From Cliona cf. orientalis (taxonomy: Eukaryota; Porifera; Demospongiae; Clionaida; Clionaidae): a stretch of 64,000 nt of DNA. The translations under genes were made by a program, and so were the position numbers. Location of the stretch: positions 9,532,225 to 9,596,224 of the forward strand of contig OZ005690.1 in assembly GCA_963930775.1 (NCBI GenBank). The letters are read 5' to 3'. The notes beneath the pieces are model-generated. The model had not been told where the DNA came from. It saw only the letters and a program-made list of their open reading frames with translations, and did not search any database. Shown piece by piece: positions 45,061 to 57,800 of this stretch. Position 1 is the first letter of the stretch. Every line of letters begins with the position of its first letter.

Positions 45061-45825
45061 TAACCGTAATAGCTATAGATAATAATTATTATGGAAATGG
45101 AGCTATTGTGCTAGGAAATTTAATATTATGTGCTGGATAGGTCGCAAAAAATATTATGAGCTACCCAGCCAGGCCAGTGGGGGACATTATGTATAGCCCC
45201 CTCCAATGGAACTAGATCTAGAATGACCATTCCACATGCCTCATGTTTTATGGAAAGTCACTACACTCACATGTCATACCGGTATTAAAAGTACACACAC
45301 AGACTTCCAAGAGAAGAGCCAAAGCTATGTCTAGGGATATCTGGAGATTTGCAGCCCCGGCAAAAAACGCTTTAAGCTCTGAGGCCTCTAAGGACTTCTG
45401 TCAGTAATTAATTAGAAGGTTTCTATTGTTTTTATTGTGAAAATTAATGGATATTGAGAATTGGGATCTCCGCCGCCTTCTTTCAGTGTGTGTATGTGGA
45501 TGTGTACTCTTCTGATCAGCTGCAGTAATGCCTACTGGGCCAGACTCCTGTTCACTAAGCAGACACATGATTCATTAGCTGGAGAGATGGAAAAATTGTA
45601 ACGAGAAAATTAATGTGTACACATGTAGTCTGTGTGTGTGCACATGTGAGATTTGTGTGTAGTGATAAAGAGTGAACTGTCCATAATAGTGAAGGGACAG
45701 ATGGAGCACGTTGTTATGCTAACAAAGACAGCTAGTGGCAAAAATGGATGAAGTGATATAGTTGGAGATAATGGACTGTTGTGTGCATTTTGTATCATCA
45801 GATTCTAAGCTTGGGCTGGCTAGAC

Positions 45826-48260
45826 CATTTGGGATCTGCTCATTGTTTTTATCAAAACTAATGAATTTCACACTGACTGTATAGAACATTGTGATACAAA
45901 TTAATAGTAATGCACACACAATGAATACATGCATACAATGTACCGGTAGCTAGTCACTACACATCCATGGATAAAATTTAATATTGCACACAAAGCTAGT
46001 ACATGCAAAAAGAAAGTGGCCGAGTTCACTACACACGTCACACACATGTGCACAAAATTATTATAAATTTTTGAGAAAATTGTAATCAAGTTTTAATTTC
46101 TTGTATGGTTGATTAATATTTGCTCCCTCGATCCTTCCCTCCTTCACATAATAATAATAATATTATGGCACATTAATTACTCTTGGTTATGATTATTGGA
46201 CTAGTAGAAATTTAAAAGTTATATCAAACTGTAGGACCTGTTATCAGTGGTATGTGTGTAGCTATAACCTTGTCCCCACCTCCACTTGTTTTTAATAATA
46301 TGTTACACAGAAAATATTATTTAACTGGGACAAGCTGGAGACGTACTATAATTATGACATTGTATATTTTGCATAATAATATAAGTGTGTGTGTAGCTGC
46401 TGTACATGCATGTTATCAATGGCATAGCCAGGGTGTGCCAGAGTGTGGCTCTCGCCATCAACACTCTTCACAATATAATTATTATTATTGTTTTGAGCAA
46501 TACTAAATCTTGAATTGGCTGTACAGGCCCGTAGCCAGACGTTTTAAAGGGGGGGGGTGCACATGTGTACACTATGGGTCTGCTTACTGATTGAGATGTG
46601 ATGTTAATTAGCTGCTCTAAGTGTGGTTTTGTCAAGCTGATAGAGAGGAGAGCATGCAGCCTCAGTCTATTGCTCATGCAATTAAGAACTTCTGTAAAAT
46701 GACATGCAATCATTAAGATGAAAAAAGGGGGGTGCACGTGCACCCCCCTGCACCCCCCTGCCTACGGGCCTGCTGTATACAAAATCTTCTCAGTCACCCC
46801 CTACTTTTCTATTATACTTGAGCTAGACCATTGTTCATGGGCTAGCTATGCCCCTGTATGTTATGTGTGTGTGCACTCTGAGTGTAACCCAGATGGAGGC
46901 ACATACACTAAACTGGTGGCTATCACTCCCTATAGTACACAATTAGTTGGCAGGTAATTTAGAAATTCATAGACCACAGTACACAGCTGTGGTTTGTATT
47001 TTGGGGTGTATCACTTAATGAGATTCATTGGTATGGACCATTTGGGATCTGCTCGTCAAAACTAATGAATTTCACACTGTTTATATAGAACATTGTGGTC
47101 ATGTACACAATCGATAAAAATTAATAGTTATAATGCACACACAATGAACAATGTACTGATGTGTGACACATGTCACACATCACACACACATAATGTGGTT
47201 GAATAGTTCCTCGATCTTTTCATATCTCTCTTCTCTTTGCTCTCGGTCACGATTATTGGACTAGGATTTTAAAGAAAGTTTTGTCTAAACTTATAGGAGC
47301 TGGTATTAGTGGTATATTATGTGTACACACACGCGTAGCTAGCTATTGCCTCGTCCCCAGTCACACCTCCACACATTTTTAATTTTACACACGGATGGCC
47401 TGCATGTGTGTATGCTCTGATTGTAAACAAGTCTATTGTCATTTGACAATTCTCATTCAATGCTGGTATACCTACATGAACACCACTACAGATCAACAGT
47501 GATTATCATGATGATCATCTGCCAATGGTTGCTTCCTTCAAACCTACACTTTGGTATACATTGTACACGATACTTGATGTACACGTGAATCCCTTGATAG
47601 CTACCAGTAGCTACAATTTATGCAGGTGCTTACACTCCTGACTAGCTGCATGTATGGACTACAATCATGCACTACCCTAACACACACTATAAACAGCGCT
47701 TTATTTGGACATTACCAAACCTGCCTTGTGACTATTGTAATAGGTACAATTAATAATGAAATGACATCCATCACTTGATGTGCATTGTATTCTTTATTTC
47801 AGCACTAGCTACACTAGGGACTGATCTATGGTGTGTGTGTGTGTGTGTGTATTGGGGGAGGGAAACTTCCTTCTGAATGATTGCTTGACTAATCTCACAT
47901 GATATCATAGTGCATACACTCAACACAATAATATGCTTATCATAAAATGATATTGTATTACTCAGTTACGTAGCTACTATCAAACAGTGGGATCAATATT
48001 GACTCTTAAACACATCCACAACATACACATGCACACACCACACACCACACACACACTGTACATGGTTATGTAAACAATTAATATTACACAAACCACACAG
48101 AACCACCACTCAGAGATGAGGCCACATGCATCACTCCCTGTCATGCCCAATGCACAGTTATCATAGACTTTCTAATTCTACCACAGTACTAGCAGCTGTG
48201 GTATTGTATTTTGGGGTGTGGCACTTAATGAGATTCATTGGTATGGAATAAGGGGGAGGG
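45826..48260. repeat. Local tandem duplication without genes
   Basis: ATTTGGGATCTGCTC followed by AAAACTAATGAATTTCACA recurs at about 44,457, 45,826 and 47,039 (and partly at 36,775). GATTATTGGACTAG blocks recur at 46,191 and 47,253. TGTATTTTGGGGTGT with CACTTAATGAGATTCATTGG recurs at 46,985 and 48,200. No coding exon is seen. Confidence 0.6.
46524..46772. mobile_element. CAGGCCCGTAGCC-ended element
   Basis: Left end CAGGCCCGTAGCCAG, right end GCCTACGGGCCTG; CTGTA flanks both sides. 249 bp, hAT-like termini. Confidence 0.75.
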
Positions 48261-48299
48261 TAGCATTGGAATGCTAGTGCTTGTTGCGACAACTGGTGA

Positions 48300-48883
48300 A
48301 AGCTGACCTTGTTCAAATGCTATTTTCCATTTTTTTGTGAAAGACGAAGCTCACGAAGCTGCTGCTATAAGCTACTCTTTTATACGTTACAATTCAGGTT
48401 GGTTCACAGTAGTTTGTGGAGCCTGGAGTGAGCACTAACTTGCCATCATAACGGTCATTGATACGGCTAACTAGCTAACTTACTTAGTAAAGAGAAAGGG
48501 AGAGTAGCAGTGACTGTGTATGTGAATCAATGAGGGTGTGTGTGAACTGTGATCAACAGGATCGATGAAATTGTTTGTCCGACGGTTTGTATCTTCAAGT
48601 TATAGCTGACCCTCATGAACTTGGGCCGCAGCCTGGGCTAGAGGAGATGTTCTGTGGCATATAAAGCAACATCTAAGCCAGGCCATATTGAGCTGTTGTG
48701 TTGTACCACTATATAGACGAAGTGTCTCAACATTATAATGCCAGTGTAATCTAACGGAGTAAAGACTAGCTCAGTTTAGGACCACGCATTTCCAAGAATC
48801 AAAGTGTGATTCTCTCCTTCTGTTCTATTATTAAATATGTGCATGTAATATGTAACTGCTCTGTGTGACCTGTACTGTTTCAG
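48300..48883 (+). promoter_or_regulatory. Putative promoter and 5' leader intron of paralogue B
   Basis: No open frame. The region ends in a pyrimidine-containing acceptor, CTGTACTGTTTCAG (48,870-48,883), just upstream of the first coding exon, which implies a non-coding first exon somewhere in this interval. No TATA box or start site can be fixed. Confidence 0.35.
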
Positions 48884-51800
48884 ATTTCACAACAAATAAT
48901 ATCATATGAATAATGGATACCAAACAGAATCAACCCAGTAAACAAGCTGAATCCAATGAAAAGGTGAGCTGGTGTAGCCTACTTCTGAACACTCGTATAC
49001 CTTGTAAACAATGGTATCCATGCACAGTATCTGTTCTAGCTGTTTCTAAATTTGACTGTGATTATTATGATAATATAACATGAATCGTTTCTTTTTCAGA
49101 CGAGTCCAGGTCAGCCTCCTGCCAAGGAAGGGAGCTCTTCTCACCATGCCACTACAGCTAAACCTGCTAGCCGTAAGGTGAGGCAACTAAACCGCAACAC
49201 AGAAAAAAGAACATGTATTGTCAATTATGTTATACATACAATAACTAGTAAACGAGGAATGAGGCTCATAATTACTTTACTATTCCACAGGTTGAGTCTG
49301 TGCCCCCTCTCCCTCCTAAACTGGGTGAGTAAAGAAGCTAATCATATTTATGTAATTGTGGGCAGCTGATAAAGTTTGTAGAGAGTTACTCCCTTTTTTA
49401 GCATACTTATTTCGTTCATATTAATTTGATTTGCTGTTTGTAATTTCTTAGCCGCTGAAAAAAACCCTCCACCTCCCCCTGTGGACGACCGCCCAACATT
49501 GGTAGCCCCTCCTCCCCCCACAACATTAACGAGTACAATGATGAGGGCCTCTATCTCGTCAAGACCTCCCTCTCCACACCCACCCACCAAAACCAAAGAC
49601 AAATTCGATGGTCACATGACCAGGGAGGACAACCTACCACCACACCCCTCGAAGGATTCAAAGTTTACTTCCGATAGGACTGAAGCAACAATACCTACCC
49701 AACCACGTCCCCCTACTGAGCTGAAACCACCTCTGGATAAGGAGATGATCGTAAGTGTTAGCACCTCCCCTCCTCTCTCCCATCTGGTTGTCCATAGTTG
49801 AATAGACTTCCACACTTTATTTAGGCTGTGTGCATATGCACATCATGTGAAAATGCAGAAGCTGCATATATTATATTACTGCTTTTAACTTGATGGGTGA
49901 GCAATATTAAAACTATCACAAGCTACATACTTGTACCCTCCCCCCTCCCCCTGACATACATAACATCCAATACTTTATGTCATAATCAATTGAATCGAGA
50001 TGAAGATGGAATTTATTCAACTAGCTAGGTATTAATTTGATGTGCATACTGGTATTCTTCCCTGAGCTCATGCTGCCTGTGGACTTCTACACATAGATAG
50101 GAGGGACTGGATGCATGCTACCTTAAAAAGTTTAATTACTGTAGTATCCCGGGTAATTCAGTGCTCATCCATGAGCACTCTACTCTAATTGCCTATTTAT
50201 ACTGCCCTGTGAGCATATGGGCTCATGCACAAAAATTATAAGTGGGTGAAGTCATTTCACAATAATTTCGATAGCAACTCTATCTCAATTATTAGCTCGA
50301 GGATGTGCCCACTGAAGCTTTAGATGCAATTCCTTTTGGGAAAATTAAGGAAGAGGCTTCTAACACTATTGTGAAATTGTGTGCTGTTGTGTCATGTACA
50401 TGGTTACTTATTTCCTTTAGGCTGACTATCAAAGAAGACTTCTACAGCTTTGTTATAAAGGATGCACGGCTGACATCAGTCAGTTTAGAGAGCTGCTCAG
50501 GCAGGGGGTGGACCTCAACATCTATGATGAGGTAGGTATAATAATATTATTATTAGCATAATAGTAGGACAAAGCACACCATGTTCAGTGAATGGTGTTG
50601 AGGGGTGGGACTAATGTTCCCCCCTCCCTCCGACTCTCTAGAGATTTATGGCATGCATTTGATATATTATGTGTTTGCCTCCCAATGATATCATGGAGAG
50701 ACCCTTGAAATAACACAGCCCTACTTAATAGCATTTCAAGGGCGCCCACACCATATATGCACAGTACGCACGTGCATATTATTATCACTGCAGTAATTAT
50801 TGATTATAGAGCTATCTGTTCGAAACTGTATAATTTTGTGTGTATTTCAGACCTTCGCTGGGCTTTTGGCCATGTTGTGATCATAAATAAGCTCAAGTTT
50901 CACAATAGAATGATTTTCTTACCGTTCACGCTGCTCGATCTATGTAGTGCAAGGTCAATAATGGGCATGGTCAATGTATCCAAAATGTTTTTCTGTGTGT
51001 ATTATTGTTACCTATTCAGAAGGGGGGGGGGGGGGGCCCTTGCATAAGTGTATAGAATAAATAGTTTCAGTATAAAGATGAGGTAGACCTGTTTGAACTG
51101 CAACTACTGAAAGAGATAACGAATGAGAGAATGTATGTTCATTTAGTGTACTTGATAGTGGGGAATAATCTATAGCCCAGTGAGATACCGTAGATTGGGA
51201 AATTTTCGTGTAAAGAAACTTTCGTATGATAAATTTTCGTGTAAAAAAATTTTCGTAGGAACGACCCCTTACCGCATTAGCGTTAATAGTGCATGCTAAT
51301 TTTCGTAAGATTAATTTTCGTAGCCACCATCGACTACGAAAATATTTTTACAACGAAAATTTCCAGATTTACGGTATATACTATTCGGTGTGTATGATAA
51401 TTAGTCATGTTGTATTCTTTGTTTCATTGTAGGACGGCAAACACCCCCTCTGGTATGCCTCCTACTATGGTCGAGATGATCTAGTTCCGCTGTTCCTAGA
51501 GCACAAGGCAGCAGTGGAGCTGCCCACTAATGTGAGATATTCAACCACTCAAACACATGTCCATGCACATTAGCTACAAACAACTCAGTGTAGAGCTTGA
51601 TAGCTGTAGATATATGTAGCCACAGTCACATAGTTAATAGCTTCATGCAATAATGATAGTGTGGTTGGCTGTGCTCAGTTTGTCAACCATTGTCTACATG
51701 TCTGGATTCTCATAAACAAACTCAAAATATGTTTGTGGCCATGATAATTATTGTCAAAGTGCATAAGCTACCTCAAAATAATGTTTGTGTGGTTACTCAA

Positions 51801-54800
51801 TAGCTCGATTAAAGGAAATACTAATTTGTGTTATTATTATTATAATGGAGATGGTTAGTTACTTTGTTCTCTATGTCTATTATAATTATGTCTACTTCCA
51901 TAATTCATATCATATTACATTGTCTCAACTCATGCAGGACAAAGAATTTGGAGAAACAGCATTAATAGCAGCCAGCTATCGTGGGCACATCAAATGTGCC
52001 ACCGTTCTATTGAAACATGGGGCTGATGTTAATTATCAGAGAAAGGTGAGACTATTGAATGTTGAATGACAAAGAATATCCATGTAGTATGGCATAGAAT
52101 GTAGGGAAGTTATTATATTAACTCCAACAGCACACTTCAGTGTCTCCTAGATTATGCTCTTAGACTAGTGCTCTGTTAATGCATCAAACAACTAGAGCTC
52201 TAAAGAGCACATACCCCGCGCGCTCTGTAGCCACTGTAGCATAGTATTGCAACACTCTGAGGCTGTTTCATAACGTGACGACCCTTTCCAATACTGTGCT
52301 TGAGCATGCGCAATCGCATCCGCATACTAAAAGAGTGGGTGTGGTCGATAAACCACAGGCATGCTGAACAGAAAATGCACGATTTGTAGCACTAGTAAGC
52401 TTTTTTGAGAAATTCGAAGCACGTACAAGCCAGTTTTTCACCGATATCTACCGATTGGCAGTGCTTACAGCACGCATAGATGCCTAGAACTCGAGATCTG
52501 GCGATTTTTGTGCCGACGACGACAACGACAGACGGACAAACCGATTGCTTTACCCCTTGCGCATGCGCGCGGGGTAATAACCACTTTCAGTAGGAGAGAC
52601 CTCCCTCCCCCTCAGTCAATCCATGTATAGTCTCACTGTGCAAAGTCTTATAATTATGCCATTTCTGCATGGTTAAAATCACATATTTTATTACAAAATT
52701 TAATATTAATTTTATGTACGATAATGGATGTATAATATTATTTGCTAACCTAGGTCCTAGGTGATACACCATTAATAAGTGCATGTGCTGAAGGACACTT
52801 AGAGCTGGCTGTTCTCCTGATTGAACACAGAGCAGCAGTGGACTATGTAAACACGGTGAGACTGTTGTATGTCCATGGTGGACATGGTGTGGCACAGAAT
52901 GGTGTGCTCAGTTTAGAGTGAGGTGGGGCATGTTCTATATCTGTATAGTCATCACAGTGTAACTATGGGTCAGTGACATTGACACCTGTAGGTAATAATA
53001 TTATGGGTTAAATTAGCAGTGTGTTCCCACCTTACTCTGTGTAGTAGATTACATGCAGTGGGAGTGGTTGTTTGATTCCCCTTACCCTGTATGTCTGTCT
53101 CTCTTACAGGATGGATGCACGTCATTGTACTATGCATGTCAAAATGGACATGCAACTATTGTGAACCTATTATTGGAAAAGGGTGCCAATATTAATAAGG
53201 TACAGCATCAGCTACTTCATTGTGATATAAGTGTGTAGTGCAGCAAGGCCAACTACATGTCATCACCATTCATGTATACTCAGCTGCTCTCATTCTACAG
53301 GGCACTCTTTCACCAGTGTACATAGCCAGTCAGGAAGGGCACCTGGCTATTGTTGAGCTGCTGGTCAGTCGAGGGGCTAGGATCGACCAGCCATGTGATG
53401 TGAGATTAATTATTTGTATGCACGCCAATTATTGGGAAAGCCAAAACAACCCCTACATACACCACTCCTATGTATGTTATATAAATAATGCCAGAGTAGT
53501 ACATGTACATATGTGTATGTAGTGATACATGCATCTATGTGCTCACTAGCTCATAATGCATGTGAATTATTATTACAGTCGATAATAGTTACTGTAAGGA
53601 TTGTCAACGTTGACGTAGCTCACCAAACAAAGGCTGAAGCAGACACGGAGTGGCGTAGGGAGACTAGAAAGCGAGAGAGGGTAGGGGACCAGTGCACAAG
53701 AATAGTATCTATCTGTAGCAACAAGGCTCCATAATGATGCTGTAGAGTAGCTAGTTTACCCAGACCATCATCATCCCTCAAAATAATACTATAATATTAT
53801 TATGTAGCCACACTAGGGCCAAAATTCCTGACAGCTAGTAGCTATTCTGTACTGGAAACAAACAAATTTATAGTCAGTGGTACTGAACCAGCCTAAGCGG
53901 TGACATTTAACATAATCTCTGTCTAGAATGTTTAGAAGCAACCAGGTACACATGCAATTACAAGCAGCCTACTGTTGAATGTAGATTTAGCCTCATCCCT
54001 TGGCCTTCACATTGATTGTGCAGTGAGTGCCATCGACCGATTCATTCCAACAATAGACATTGCTCTTGTAACTATTTGTGACCTGCTCTGAGAAAAGGGA
54101 CCTTATAGCACATAAATATTCATTTTCCAATAATTATTGCTGAAAAGTGAAAAAAATCAGCTTTTCTTCAATTTTCTACTATTAGTCCATCAAAAAATTG
54201 AAGGTTCTGGCTTCATATTGATACATTATGATTATACATTTGTATCAAATAAAATGTAGCTATGGGCGCAATTAATTGCTCCGATATATACAACTTAACA
54301 CAGAATTTAGTTAAAAAACGCCTATTGTCAGAAAACGACTCTGTCTACCTGAGTGAATAAAAATGGTCATAACTCCACTTGTGATCAATATTATTTTTTC
54401 CTTAAAACTTGCACCATTGTACTCAGCATAGACAGAGCTATCTATCCATGCTAAAACCTCAATATTCATGAAAAATGTCCCTAAGGTCCCTTTTCTCAGA
54501 GCAGGTCACATTTATGTACTTTGGTAGCAGTAGGCCTATAACTTGCAAGTTCACTGTGAGCGAGCATAGATAGTAGAAGGGGCAACCCAATCCCCCCTCT
54601 GCTACCTATGCTGTTAGCGAATGCTCGCCCCTCAATGGTTTACATCACCCTAGTAGTGTCATGTGAGGTACATCATCATTGTTGTGTTTTGCTCTTAACT
54701 ATAAGTTCAACTGTTGAGAGAGCAGGTCCTACATAATTAATTATCATGGTTCTAAACTATCACCTCTGCTGCTGGCATCAACTAAATTAAAATAAGCATA

Positions 54801-57800
54801 ATTCATTAATGAATTTATTATCTATTATTGCCTAAATCAGTACTATAATATGTAGTACTCGATTACCTCTCTTTACCTACAGAGTGGTTGTATGTGACGA
54901 TGGCCTCATACCCCTCAAGCTCTGTGACATTGACGGTAGCAATCTAATGCTATGCTAGCCTGTAGACCCAGTATGACTTACCTATGATTAGCCACAGTCA
55001 AAACAGCACATGATAGATGTGGTCAACAGGCATGCCCAAACAAAAATAACAAGTGTGTGCAGCCCTTATCAAGCACATTGTAATAAAATTAATTTTTTGA
55101 CATTTTTTGACATGATGGTACTGGTCTGATGCTAGAACGCCTAAATGTTGAACTCTAATGATTTATTTGTATAGACAGAATTGCTTACATTACATTATTC
55201 ACTGCTTTAATTCGTTACATGTGGGGTGCACTCAGCATTTTAAAATTAAAATAACATGAAATTATAATATCAGGTGTGCCCTACACAATAACTAGTTGCT
55301 ATTGTATCCTTCACTTTGGCTATACTAGTTCCTGGATTGAGTAGCCACATTTTCACTATTATTTCCTACGTATACTAGCTATAATAAAAGTGAACCAGCC
55401 TAGGGGGGAGACATTTAACAATAGTGACTGTCTTGAAAATTTAGAAGCAACCTGGTACACAAGCTAGCAGTCTACTGTTGAATGTAGATCATTTAGCCTC
55501 ATCCCTTGGCCTTCACATTGATTGTACAGTGAGTGCCATCGGCTGATTCATTCCAACAAGAGATACCGTACCGTATTTCCTCGTTTAGACGCCGCCCTCG
55601 AATAGACGCCGCACTCGAATAGTCGCCGCTAGCTACACATGCCCGATCTTTATTGTCGCCGCCCTCGAATTATCGCCGCCCTCTCTAATTAGAGCCCACT
55701 TGCCACGCCCTTAAACGGTGTCCTTGTGCTTGCGAGCAGTGCTACTGTACGTCAGAAAGCCATCAAAAGGCTAGTAAAGCTTCTGACAAAGGCAGACAGT
55801 GAAAAGCAGCTAGGTATTGAACTTAGAACAAACCTTTTCATTATTCTTGTATGCAGTTCTACTACTATGAAATTTTTTGTCGCTGCCCTCGAGTAGTTGC
55901 CGCTAGTTTCAGCAGAGAGAAAAAATTAGTCGTCGCGGCGTCTACTCGAGGAAATACGGTAATACTAATAGGCCTATAGCTGCATGGCTACAAGTTCACT
56001 GTGAGCATATAGATAGTAGAAGGGGCAACCCAACCCCCAACCCCCTCCCATTCTACTGTTTATGCTGTGAGTGAAGACTCGCCCCCTTGATGGTTTATAT
56101 CACCCTAATAGTACCATGTTTTTTTTATTGAGGTAATTATGAATATATTATTATTGTGATTTTTTGATATTATTGTGGGAGCAGATGCATGGCATTGGTT
56201 TCTGCTGCTGACATGTATTACAGAATCGTTGTCACTCGATTTTATGTGGTAAACATTATTCAAATTTCTGTCGAAGCAGATGAACAATGGCATGTAATTA
56301 TTGTCGAATATTTTGTGTAACAATTTTTCTTTTTTACCTACATGTATTTTTATATTGAGGAGCTCATGTACTTACGGTAGCAATCTAATGCTATATGCTA
56401 GCCTATAGACCGTAAGACTTGATGACCCTTACCTGTGATTAGCTTTCACAGTTGAAACAGCACATGATAGATGTGGTCAATATAGGCAAGGCCAAACAAA
56501 GGTCAATATGTATGTATGGAGAATTAAAGCAGCCATTAACACGAACTCACTAAAAGGAAAGGGACCATTGTAGCACTGTTCACATGCTAGGACACCTAAC
56601 ATTTGAACAATGGTGATATTTTGTATGAACAAAAAAATATCAGAACTGCGGAGTATATAGATAATACATATAATATTATTTGTATAGTAACAGTACTACT
56701 TACTCAATAATTATCTCTTTTGCCATCGGAGTGTTTGCATATGACGATGGCCTCATACCCTTTAAGCTGTGTGACATTCACGGTAGTGTAGACCCAGTAT
56801 GACTTACCTATGATTAGTCACAGTCAAAACAGCACATGATAGATGTGGTCAACAGGCATGCCCAAACAAAAATAACAAGTGTGTGCAGCCCTTATCAAGC
56901 ATAATATTATAGTAAAAAAATTGTGCATTTTTTGACATGATAGCACTGGTCAGATGCTAGAATATCTAACTATTGAACTCTGGTGATTAAATTTTTGTGC
57001 GAAGACAGAATTACTTACATTACATTAATTCCTTGCTTGCACGTGGGGTACGTACTTATAATTATTCAGCATTTTAAAATTATAATATCAGGGGTGCCCT
57101 ATACAATAACTAGTTGCTATATTGTATCCTTCACTTTATCTACTAGTTCCTGGATTGAGTAGACACATTTTCACTATTTTTTCCTACGTATACTATTATA
57201 AAAGTGAGCCAGCCTAGGGGGAGACGTTAATTTTACACTCATGAAAGTTTAGAAGCAACCTGGTACACAAGCAAGCAGCCTACTGTTGAATATACATTTA
57301 GCCTCATCCCTTGGCCTTCACATTGATTGTGCAGTGAGTGCCATTAGCTGATTCATTCCAACTATGCTATGAGTGAAGACTTGCCCCCTCGATGGTTTAT
57401 ATCACCATGGCTTAATAGTGTCATGTTTTTATACTGTATATTCTTGCTTTCTCTAAGCTCAACTGTTGAGAGCAAATGCATATTTCTAAACTGTTCTTCC
57501 TTTCGCTTGAAATGTTAAATTGCAGGGCCTATATTTCTACTCCCTTGATTATTATTTGTGGTAATTACCCCCTAAGGTGTTTAATTATTATCCCTATTAT
57601 AATTACCCCCTAAGGTATTTAGTTATTATTCCGATTATTTTCAGATAATTTATGTAACAGTACTCTCTTTTACATACAGAAAGGTTGTATATCTTGATAA
57701 GGGTCACATATCCCTCACACTCTGTCACAGCATAATACCATCATAGATGTTGTTGCTATACTATAAACAAACAAGAAATTGAGATTTTGCAGCCCTTATC

